Assembly: GCA_035041965.1 (NCBI GenBank)
Contig: JAPYMA010000173.1
Coordinates: forward strand, 496,001 to 560,000
Direction of reading: 5' to 3'
Source: Anisakis pegreffii
Lineage: Eukaryota > Nematoda > Chromadorea > Rhabditida > Anisakidae
Length of the DNA: 64,000 bases
This document shows, piece by piece, positions 40,101-51,002 of this stretch. Made by a program: the position numbers and the translations under genes. The stretch's first letter is position 1. Every line of letters begins with the position of its first letter. A model generated the notes under the pieces. It was not told where the DNA came from and made no database searches. It worked only from the letters and a program-made list of their open reading frames with translations.

Positions 40101-42561
40101 GTGCTACCAAAAAAAAAGAATGATAGTCAGTTTCCGTAAGGTTTTCATTCGGAAACCGTCGTAGTTTTTGAGCGCTCAGTATGACGATATTGAACAAGAT
40201 TTGCAAATATATTGTTTATTGCTTGCTCATCATTTGCACAGTTGAACAATCGAGGATGCATACTTAAGTAATATGAATGAATGCATGTGAATGAATGAAC
40301 AACATTCATACAGCAGCCATTAATAGACATACAACAACACTCTTGAACGAAACGTTGGATATTTGTGTTTGTGTGTGCGTCGTAGAAATTCATTTCGAAT
40401 ATATTCATTATCAGATGAATTTGTATATGGCAAATCATCATTCTGTCTTTCATTCAACCATTTGTCGATTCAAGGCACTTGAGAAATTCGTTTAGAAATA
40501 TTTAGTTGGATGGGTTTCTTTGGCGTGAACGCGTTTAGTATCACTTCAGTTACCGTATCCTTTTGTGAATGCACTTCAATTGGTTGTTAATGTGAAATTG
40601 AAAGCACTTTAGTGGATTCGGTTTGGATGAAGTGTTTTATTGAAATTGGGAATGGATTTTTTGTTGATTATTGTTCAGTGAATAGATTCAGTGAAAAATT
40701 TAAAAGTCTCTGGTTCATTTGATAAGTTTTTTGATAAATTTAGTCGATGGACCATCAGAAATAGGATTTTGTTCGTGGTTCCAACATTTCTAAATCATAT
40801 AAATGGATTCTTTCTCATTTTTCATAAGTGCTTTCGATAATGGCGGACGTGAAAATGGTAAAAACCTTCCTAAAGTAAACGTGACTAATCGAGAAGTTTT
40901 CTAAAATTCAGTAATCTCTTGGTTTGTTTTCTAGTCGAGAAGTGAATCTACTGGGAATAACCTCTTTCTGATTATGTTGTTCCTTCATCACTCGTTTGTA
41001 TTCTAGCCGAGTCGACAGCACAGCTTTTTTCAGCCTAAGAATTTCGAAGTATTGCGGTGAATAAATCTTAGTGTTGATAAGTGCCTTAAATCGTGAGAAT
41101 AATTCATTAATTTTTTATTACTAAGCCCAAAAATCTTGTGAAACTGCGATAGAGTAATGGTATTATCTTTAAAGTCACTTAGAAAATCCATAAATTCCCT
41201 TACCTAATCCACAACACATGAATGACACTAAGCAGCTTTAGGAAACTACCACATAACAGAGTCGGTACTTTGCTTAACTGCTTCTCCGTGAGTTTGGGGT
41301 TTATTATTTCAAATTCGCATATTATAATGAGTATGAGCCGCATCTTTCTCACTTTTATCTACTATAAAGTCATTTTTCTCTGGCATATCGCTCAGATTTG
41401 CAGAACGCAAACAACTTCAAAATTCCAAGAATTTCAGCTGAATCAGGATTGCTCAACAACAACTAGTGAGAGTCTTACTTACAATTCCAGCGATCACTCT
41501 ATAGAGAACGGGATTTCAATCTATACGCATAATTTCAAATATTTATTTATCTGACTAGCAGAAAAGAATCTCTTCTGAACGTAATTGCTACCCTCTGAAT
41601 CGATCAAGAAAGAAAGCAGTATCAAATTAACGACGTTACACATTAATCAACAAAAAATGATTGCATACGATTGAGTGCCACTGAGTGTATTTATACGGTA
41701 TCGTCAAGCTGACACGATCAAGTGGCGAAATTAAGATGGTGACTTGGACGTGCATAATTATGAGAAATGAGAACGTCTAAATGGAGAGAGAAAGCTTCTT
41801 GATTAAATTTAGCTGCATGTTTGGTTCAGATGAGGTACGTACTTGTAGTGCTATAGGACAGATGTTCGTTACTAGTCACTTGAACGTGCTCAACTCGAGA
41901 ACGATATAAATTACGCTTGATTCTGAATTGATTGCTCGGCGCTATGAGAGCACTTGACATAAAATTGGATCATAACGCCATCAGACAGCACCATCGATCA
42001 CTACTACTGTTCGTACCATGAAACGTTAATTGAGAATATCATCAAATCTCTTCTACTCAAACGAATCGGTTTATGCAGTCATGAGAAAGATAAAGTAGCA
42101 ATCCATGGTTCTTTCCGTTCCAATTAGAATCATTTTCGGAATTGTTTCCATCTGAAGGAATAATTTTCTAATAACCAAATTGCTGATGATTTATTGTTCT
42201 AACGATTTTGTTGGTGTTCCATAAAGGGGATTTAGCATTGCAGAGCAAATGTGGGATGTCTGAAATGAATAAGAGTGGCTAAACTGAACTATAATGATAG
42301 GAGGCTGAACTTTATAAGACATTAAACTTTGAATTGCTTTAAGCAAAGACAACTTTCAACAAATAAACCCAGAAAACAGTTTGTGGCATCAAGCAAAGAC
42401 TAATTCATGAGGTTAATGAGATGTGACGGAAGCGACTGCATGTGAGAAGTTCCAGAAGCAAACGATTCATTGAGATGTGCCAAACATCGAGCAAAACTGA
42501 GAAGAGTAGGTCGAAAGAGATTCATTAAACAAACATTAATACCAAACGGTGGATCTCAATT

Positions 42562-42981
42562 TCAACTTGAATATATGACAGTTAATTTTGTAAAATCATA
42601 AAAAAGTAGTTTATTTCGATCCATTGAAAATAAATATATCAGCGAATGTTTGCAGTAAAAAATTAACAAATTCAAGAAACTTCTGTCGAGCGGATAGATA
42701 TTCGATGAAAGCAGTTGAATTGTGAACGCTTCTGAAACATGTCGAACGAAGAAGCGTATGGCTGTTGGCATAACAATTGGTGAAAGTGGTGAATTGCGGT
42801 AGAAATTGAGAACGAACGATGTTGTGCGTAAAAATAGGTAGTATTTGAAAAGTGGTATATTGAACTGCTTGCTACTGCATGGAGTATGCGATTGGAGTAG
42901 GCTTGAGGCTCTTGTGCTGCTACTCAAACTCGGTTGTTTTCCTCTGAAGTAGTGTATTGACATCGCAAACCGAACCAACAC
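42562..42981 (-). CDS. Hypothetical open frame, unrecognised
   Basis: A 139-codon frame in the gene-poor 31-46 kb stretch. Composition is rich in Leu, Ser and Phe with no recognisable domain, and no splice or start context stands out. Probably chance, listed because it is the longest frame in this 15-kb stretch. Confidence 0.12.
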   Translation of the reverse strand: MLVRFAMSIHYFRGKQPSLSSSTRASSLLQSHTPCSSKQFNIPLFKYYLFLRTTSFVLNFYRNSPLSPIVMPTAIRFFVRHVSEAFTIQLLSSNIYPLDRSFLNLLIFYCKHSLIYLFSMDRNKLLFYDFTKLTVIYSS

Positions 42982-43747
42982 AAAAGTCTCTCAAGAAGAT
43001 GGCATAGCACGGTAGAGGACACAGCACCGATGAATAGACGGACGACGCTTCGATGATCATGAAGTATCTTCTGATGATGATACAATCAACTAATTATGAA
43101 GGGTTCTCGTCTGGTCGATAGCTATAGCACTTTTATGAAGAACACTTGCCGAGTGATCACTTTCCACTTCTTCACACAACTTATATTCATTCATATTTGA
43201 AAATTTCACGAAATTTTGAATATCGAATACATTCCTATGATTATTTCGAAAGATATATCGGAGAAGATATCAAATTAAGTATGAACCAGTTACGAAGTTG
43301 AACAGTTTTAAGTTTTTCTTCCCATCATAATCGTCATATGCTTCAATGGAATGGCTTAGTGAGAAAACGTAAAACGATAGGCAATGTTTAGTTCAGTCAG
43401 CATGAATTTGCCGTTTTTTCTGAAAAGATAAAATCATGTAGAATGAGTGACTATTTGGTCAGGAAGGGCTCGAGTTCTTCATTGGAAGGTTATACTTATG
43501 ATCGAGCGGAAATGTCTCATTGTAGAGGTGAGAGTCTAATACCATTCGAGCATCATGTGGTTTTGGTCGTCCGATCAGCAATAGAGCAACATGGAGTTTG
43601 CAAAAGAAAACAGTGATATCTTGCAGAATTCTGAGCACATATCAGCTACACTTTCAATGGTGACCACATGTCTTTTGTTGACAATGAGTTTTCCTAATGA
43701 AATAAGGTTTGCCATCTTCCAGCCTACCGTCTCCTCAAGTTTGCCCA

Positions 43748-44097
43748 GTAACATATAAATATTTGTACACCGGTCGATCCAACGGAATCTTTAGATTCAG
43801 AAAAACATATATCTTTCCGAGTGATTTTGCTTTCTTGACGAGGTATAGCTATTTTTCTAAATTCATCTCAATTAGCGCAGAGGCACTCATTCAATGCACA
43901 TTGTAACACTATACATTAATGTTATTCATTAATACAGCAATATAGGCGTTAAAATCTTCAAGGTACCAGTACCCTCAGCTTTGACCGGTAAGATATGAAT
44001 TTCTTTGCACCATTCGATTGCTCAGAATCTCTACTTTCAGAGAAACATATATTTTGTCGAGCGATTTTGCTTTCTTCAGGAGATATGGCTATTTTCT
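43748..44097. repeat. Diverged direct duplication, period about 240 bp
   Basis: 43748-43856 and 43988-44097 share ordered blocks such as TTCAGAAAAACATATAT / TTCAGAGAAACATATAT and GATTTTGCTTTCTT, and both end in TAGCTATTTT or TGGCTATTTT. Neither copy encodes anything recognisable. Confidence 0.75.
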
Positions 44098-46097
44098 TAA
44101 TGAAATACGGTTTCAGTGGAAATCATTCACTGAAAGTTATGTATGTGATGGCCTAGAAAATTAAAGACAGATAAACTTGCTGAATGACGATCACTTCAAA
44201 GCAATAGATGTGGTGTGTTCTTTATTAGCGAAAGTTTCTCCTCAGAACCTATTCATATTTCTGTGAATCACTACAAAGCAGAGGAAATGCTCTGAATGAT
44301 GAATCGTCGTTCAGTGCACATTTCCTGAGGAAGTTCCTAGCCACGTTTATCAAGGACATCGTTCACAATGCTCATCAGTGTTTCAGTTAATCATAAACAC
44401 GTTCAAATCTAATGTGAACGAGAAATTATAGGGGTAATTGCATCAAAGGATAATCTAGGCATGAGAAAACTGCTGTTGTCTGATATCGAGATTTGCAGGT
44501 TTATTCTTTTCTGACCCACTATTACGATACGCTTCAAATGATGGTTGGCTGACTGCTGAATGAGATTTTCCCTAATGAATTCCTCTGAAAATTTGTGAGA
44601 ACCATCTGCAAGTAATGTGAATATTGAATGTTTATTTCAAGAACTGCAAACATTAAATTGCATAGTTGTTCTATATTTTGATAGATTATTTATGTATTTG
44701 TTGGATTATTTATTTGCTGAAGTAGTTACAAGTGATATGATGTGTTTGGCTGATGTGAATAAACAAACAAACACGCAGATAACTTCATATTACAAAAACA
44801 ACAATCAACTATGACTCAAGTATACTTGTTCGTGTGCTCGCATATCAATCTGATTGACAACATCACCCAAAAATGGTGTTGTAGTGACCTGACGATGGCG
44901 CATTTCTAATCTGCTTGAGAAGTACGCATATTGTCATAACAGTAGTCATGTTTTAATAGCATTTTTCGACGTTGATATGTTCAGCTCTAATCTTTAATGT
45001 ACACACATTGAACAATACATTCTATTCTATTGGAGCAATCACATCGAGATTTGATTACGTTCGATATCACTTAATATCAGATTACTTAATGTGTGGAGTG
45101 CTTCAATTGGATTCAGAGGCGCACTTCGTGAATGACCCTTCCGTGCAATCTGCAGATTACACACAAATTCCACCAAACAAAACGTGAAGAATGTCAACAA
45201 AATTTCCGACTTATGCTCGTGAATAGTTTCAGTGAGCGATTCCATCTTCACCGGAAATGAATGAGTGAATGATCTGTTCGGGGAGCAAGAAGTAGATCGC
45301 CATTGGACTGCCCAGGGTAATATTTCTGAGTTCGGTTATGAATTTATGCATGCGGAAGTTATGAAGGAACGTTCCAAACTGTATATATGTGGGTGTATGT
45401 CTTGAAAATGTGCTAACTAGTGAGAGAGATGCTTGAAAAATTCATAAAATGAAATTCAGGGTTGTCAAAATCTTAGAGTCATCCATCGACCGTTGAATTT
45501 CATATTACCGAGCGATTCAATGTAAAACTCCAAAAAAAAACTTTGTCAACATTTGTAAGACAGAAACTTGATGGTGTTAAAATCAGTTGCATTTACCCAA
45601 TCATGAGCTGATTTCCTGTATGCTTTCAATTAGCTGCTAACTTCACAGTGCTATATTCAATTGTTTTTTGAGATAAATGCTGAACATTGAAAAAAGTGAA
45701 GATTTGATTCGACAATGATTATGCATGGAAATGAACACGTATTCACCATTTTTTGTTATGTTCAACTGTGTATTTCAGAATTCCAAAAGTGGCATTTTCC
45801 AGAGAACCGGGAGAAGTGAAGACAAGCATTTCACATTAATCCTTTTCTCTTTATTAGTACAAGAAACATTTCTTCAGTTGCATTCTTGATAGCTGATCGA
45901 ACGGAGAGGCAATGCATAGATTGTGGCGAACGTACCCATTGAGATATCGTTAAAGCAACACGTTACATTGGTAATTGCACGTTGAGATTTCTTTAATGAA
46001 ACGTTGAGATTGTATAGTTTTACCAAAGTTTTTTACAGTTACCTTGAAATAATTTGAGCAAAGTAATTTTTTCCCTGAAATCTTGACGATTCATAAA

Positions 46098-46107
46098 TCT
46101 CGCAGAA
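46098..46107 (+). promoter_or_regulatory. Probable spliced-leader acceptor of the tofu-6-like gene
   Basis: CGCAG ends at 46105, two bases before the ATG at 46108. This is the arrangement seen at trans-spliced nematode genes. No upstream coding exon joins here in frame. Confidence 0.5.
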
Positions 46108-49100
46108 ATGCGGCGTTGTGACTTGTGTTCAGCAAATATTCCCGATGAGGAACTGCCGTATGTGGGTGATGCACGTCAAAAATGTCTTTGTGTTAAAGGC
46201 GTTCCGAGTGATTGGGATGAGGTAAGTATTGTAAAATTGCTGCTTTCGTTGCCGAATCCTCCTCCTGACTTTAAATGATGAATCTCATCCGACCTTGACC
46301 CTCATGTTTTGTCGTATGCCTCGTGTTTTTCTCGAGTTTCAAATTTTTCTCCTTCATTAACCGGAATTTCGCTAGTCACATTTTAATCACTCGATTTATC
46401 AGTAGTTCAGGCTACCAGGGATATTTTTGTGATATGACTTTAGATCGTAAGTGAATTCATACTTTCAGTGGAGGATATTCGAAATTTTCCGAGAATTCGG
46501 CATCATCAACAATATAACGCTAACAAAGAATGTGGAAAATCGGCAGCGTGGCTATTGGTTTGTGATATTTGTGTTTCACGGATGTTTTCAATGTTCTTCA
46601 ATTTCCTACGAATACACTTTATGTTCATCAGAAAAGTAATGATCTTTTGGGAAACAGCATTACAATGAAATCACTTGAATGCGAGCGTCTATTATAATTC
46701 GGTTTGATCCAAATAGATGAGATATTGTTGATATTTACGTGAAATTCCATTTACGGAAATTTTTAGTGGATGAACAGTTGATCTGAAATTTTTAATAGTA
46801 AGATGTCACATCTACGTTCAGAGTAGGATGTTGTGTTTGAAGGTTGTCAATGAAGTGATCGGCATTTCAGTTTTGTTGAAATGATGACGTTGGCTAGTGT
46901 GAGCAAGATCATGCACCAGCTCGATGAATCTGGTCGTTTGAAGGTGCCTGGTCTAAAGATTCTGCTGGATGTTCGTTTTTGCCATTCTTCTGTACCAATT
47001 TTGATATTTTGATAAACTCGCGTTGATATTATTTCAATGGAGTTGAATTGGTAATTGGTAGCTATTAAAGTAGCAGTAATCTTCTGCAATAGCTTGTAGG
47101 GGATAAGAGGATTTGAAGATACAAAATGATCGATAAGTTGAACCAGAGTCTGTTCTCTGAAAAACCATCCCAAATCAAATTCAACCTTTTTCAACTTTTC
47201 AGATACAACTGGCACGCTCAAAGGAGAGTTTGCCCAAATTCGGTCTAGAAAAGGGAAATCGTGGTGAAACTGTCCTCAGGAATCGACTAGATAATAACGC
47301 ACCTTTCTTGCACAAGTCCAGTAGTTTTCCTGTGGTTCCGACGGATGGCGGAGGTGATCGAAAAGCCGTAGTAATTGAGTCAAAAAGGTTGCTTAAATCA
47401 GTGTTTTTAGATTGATTTTTGAATTTTGTTCTTTTGATTTAACTGCGTTTGTGATAGTTATTCTTTGTTTTCGTATCCTGTTCTATCTTTAATCACCAAA
47501 ATCGTGCCTTTCCAAGCTCGTGGATGGTCCTAGACGATCGTACACTAATACATTCACTCACAACACAGACATGCACAGCCTCTGTTCAAACTCTGTGATA
47601 ATCTGCTGTGCAGTTTGTGATCCATTTCAATCCTTTTCGTTTAATTGTGACATTATGATTTGATTGGTTTAGGTTATGTGGATTGAATGGGGTAATTTTA
47701 AGACGAAGTGTTCATCTTGAGTCGTCATAAAGAATGCAGTAATATGAGTTGTTTTCGTTTCTATACCCATAATGTTGGTGATATTTTAGTGAAGAGGACG
47801 AGCGATTAGTAGACGATGGCTCAATCCGCGATCCTTACAAAGGATGGATGTCATATTTGGATCCTCACTTCAGGCCTCCTCCTGCACACGGTGACTTTCC
47901 GGCTATCCGTTTCAATCCAAACATTCATCGTTATCCGGATATTCCGATGGGAAAACTAATTCCGGTAGGATTTGATCATTTTTCGTTGTGATATCTTATA
48001 TCGATTGGGCAGTAAGAGGAAGTTGCCCAGTTTCGCTTTATATTTGAAGTTAGGGGAAGAAACATCTTGTGGTGATCGGGAAGGAGAATTTCGTCGTATT
48101 AGTAATCATTTCTTGCAGGTAACTATCGCAGTTTCACATAAGATAATGCGTAATTCACCACCACTTTTCCACGTTCAACTGAAAAATGTTGATTCGGAGC
48201 AAGAGAACGAACTGAGGAAAGTATTAGAGAAACATTTCACGAAAACAGATCCACTCGAGCATGTTGAGGTAACATTAAATGGAACATTTTATAAATATTT
48301 TTCTTTTTGAAATTTGCGATGATTACATTTTGTTTATTTGAAAGTTTCGTTGCAAAAAAAGAAAAAGATCTTCTTCCAAATATATTTTGAAAATAAATTG
48401 ATGAGAAATCAAATGCGTTATCGAGTGTAATTTAAGGAGGGAGAGTTGGTGATTGTAAAGGACACTGACGACGATCAGTCAGCTCTGAGACAGCATCTGT
48501 TCAGAGCGATAGTGAATGAGGTGAGAAGCGCCCAAGAAGTGGTTGTGTTCTGCTTTCATACAGCCAAAAGTCTGACTGTACCACTGCGCAATCTGAGGCC
48601 GTTCCACGAAGATTTCGCTAAAGTGCCTTTCAAGTCCATACCCTGCTCATTCTATGGTTTGTCGAATCCAACGGATCAATTCATCGATAGAGTTGTATCG
48701 CAGCTAAGCGGTGCCAAAGGCTCACGAAATGTTCCGTCAGCTATAAAATTGGTCTCTTTCAAAGGATTCATCAACCTTGTTCAACTTTTTATAATGAAAG
48801 GTATTTGGTCTTGAATTATTCTTTTCTGTTTTGATTATGGAATTTGGTTTTGATATTTTATTGTTGTGCTTGGCTTCTTTTGAAAACTTTATAGAATGCT
48901 AGTGGTAGTCATTTATGAATGTGGTTGCCGTCTTATGTATTCTCTTCAGTTATCAATTTATTCATTCATTTTTCATCAAGAATGTGCTTATTGCAGACGA
49001 AAGAAGTACGGATTTGGCTGTGGATTTCATGCAGACTTTATCTGATAGCGGTGTTTGCACATACACACCGCCTACAAAGCAGCGGAAAGTGTACTCAAGG

Positions 49101-49154
49101 GAACAGATCTTGAGCATGAGAGTCAGAAAGAACGATACCATTCCTCAACAATAA
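46108..49154 (+). CDS. tofu-6: RRM and extended-Tudor protein with C-terminal eIF4E-binding-like motif, probable TOFU-6/MEL-47
   Basis: Exons: 46108-46221, 46469-46557, 46871-46943 (or -46970), 47203-47387, 47790-47964, 48119-48268, 48437-48800, 48997-49154; phases agree and give about 435 residues. The N-terminus has an RRM: RNP2-like LCVKGVP (27-33), helix 1 with FREFG, RNP1 RGYCFVEM (65-72), last strand IQLARSKE (93-100). Residues about 213-360 resemble an extended Tudor domain (FHVQL, then FRAIVNEV and PFKSIPCSFYG). The C-terminal tail has YSREQIL (416-422), close to the YxxxxL-hydrophobic eIF4E-binding motif. This order, RRM, Tudor, 4E motif, is that of C. elegans TOFU-6, the PETISCO subunit that recruits IFE-3 and works in piRNA-precursor processing and embryonic viability. 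An acceptor (CGCAG) two bases before the ATG suggests trans-splicing. The exon 3 donor is the weakest join. The usual Tudor aromatic cage is not obvious. Confidence 0.82.
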
Positions 49155-49650
49155 ATTGAACGTTGATCATCCAGAATATATACGCGAAACCATCGGATCC
49201 ATATATTTAATTGCTGCATTCCGCTGCCTTAGGATCTCATTCTTGCAGTTGATTTTAACGATTGATCGTTATTATTTCATTTTTTTAAAATATTATCTTC
49301 TCGTAACTTCCTATCTTCTTTGCATTCTTTTTGTTCGCGGTTTGCTTTAATTTCTTGTGTAATGGTCGATTTTTACGGGCGGTATACACTGCCCTAAAAT
49401 ATTGGTGTAGCGGAATTGAATTGTCTAAAAATTCCTGAACAAGTTGTTGAAATCGTAGAGTTCAGGAAGAATGAATGCCTATTGAGCGTAAACTTAGGTC
49501 CGTGTGTAAGTTTGAACGTTGTGTTGAAAACACACATAGTGTGGTAATGGAGATGGATTGAAGCATCTGAATGTTAGAATATGATTTTGCTTACTTCTCC
49601 ATTTTTTAAGATACTGTAGAAGGAACCGTTGCTGTATTATTTATCTTAAA

Positions 49651-49666
49651 GAGAGAGAGAGAGAGA
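49651..49666. repeat. (GA)n microsatellite
   Basis: Eight GA units in the tofu-6 3' flank. Confidence 0.85.
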
Positions 49667-49841
49667 TGTGCTTGTTACGGTTGTGTGTAGCGCGATATAC
49701 TGTTTCACTTAATATTTTTTATTGAGCAGCAAGATTCATACCTCATGAGTGTGAGCCTTATCAGCGTTTGTGTTCTACCTATCATTTTGTCGTCTTATCA
49801 TCTTATCGTTCGTTGCCTTGAATGTGCTGGTTGATCTAGAC

Positions 49842-49961
49842 CAGCGGTTCCCATTGGAGGTGAAATTACTCATTTTGGATAATTTGAGGTCTCATGGGGT
49901 TAAAGGCGGCGTACCAGATCATCAAAATGGGTGATGGAGCACCTGAGTACGAGAACCGCTG
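49842..49961. mobile_element. hAT-type MITE, 120 bp
   Basis: The left end starts CAGCGGTTCCC and the right end finishes GAGAACCGCTG, nearly exact terminal inverted repeats of the classic hAT form (CAGNGGTTC). The element is flanked by an identical 8-bp target duplication, ATCTAGAC (49834-49841 and 49962-49969), the hAT target-site length. It has no coding capacity. It lies about 690 bases after the tofu-6-like stop codon. Confidence 0.9.
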
Positions 49962-51002
49962 ATCTAGACCATATTTTTATTTTTAATGCCTTAAATTTTG
50001 GGCTTTCTGCAACGATAACTTTTTTATATCTCGACTCATGATCATATGCGTGATTTTGTGTTCATTTGCACGTTGCTGTTCGATTAGTGCTTTGCAGAGC
50101 TATTGCATGAATGACTGTTGCGATTTGTTATCTGTTTTTTAGATGTTCTTTATTGTGTAAACATGAATTGATTGTAGAAACACTGTGGAATGCGTTTGTT
50201 TGATTTGATGGATATTTCTGACGATATTTGGATGACGTTCAGATTATTTTGCAGTTTTTTTTTTTGAAAGTTCTCACTTACTGAACTTACGTTAAACGTT
50301 AAACTGTAAGGAGTACAAAAGCGTCGTGTAAAGTTGTGTGCCAGTTGAAAATTGGCCTAGACACCTCAAGGTTTATGCGATTATAATTTGTCAACAAATG
50401 AAAATTCAGTCGGTTTTGCGCAATACATTTCACGTTTGTTGACTTATGATACTATTGATAATGTTTTATCATTTTGAAACTTTTGAAACTGGCTACTTTT
50501 CATGTTTGTGCATCAGTAAAGATTACATTTCATCACATTTATTCACATTTACACATGTTTCACATTTATTTCACAGTACAGATCGCTTTCAATTGTAACA
50601 GATCTTTGTACGAAAAGAAAGATGAAATTAATTTCGAAAAAAAAGTGCGAAAACAAATGAAAATTTACAAAACGATAGCAATAAAACTTCACAAATGATG
50701 GAAACACACAGTTTTATGAAACGATAAAGTGAACTGGCTTCATTTAGATCAATTTACATCACCGAAATTCTCGCATGAGAATATTCCATTGTTTAGAAAT
50801 GAACGACAACATTTATTCAAAAACTTTGGAGTGTAAATAGATTCTAAGCAGATTCGAATTTAGCAATAAGCCTATCACTGCTGAGCATTTGGACCTCCAG
50901 AAAGACTGATTTTGTAGAATATTTTACAAGGCAATATTAGTTGGGTTATGTAAGCTAAACACTTTTATAACAGATGTCTTTATGGCTGTTAATTGATGAT
51001 AT

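Larger units (their letters stand above)
31126..46097. other. 15-kb gene-poor stretch between ceh-24-like and tofu-6-like genes
   Basis: The first part must hold the homeobox gene's 3' UTR; no AATAAA was found close to its stop. No domain, tRNA or transposon end was recognised. A short region at 34.0-34.4 kb (minus) has coding-like frames that shift register and is best regarded as decayed or chance. A diverged duplication at 43.7-44.1 kb is listed separately. Confidence 0.5.
49155..51002. other. Convergent intergenic region of tofu-6-like gene and lipase
   Basis: Both genes end into this 1.85-kb interval. It holds the hAT-type MITE, a (GA)n tract and a probable lipase polyadenylation signal at 50812-50817. 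Nothing else is recognised. Confidence 0.6.
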
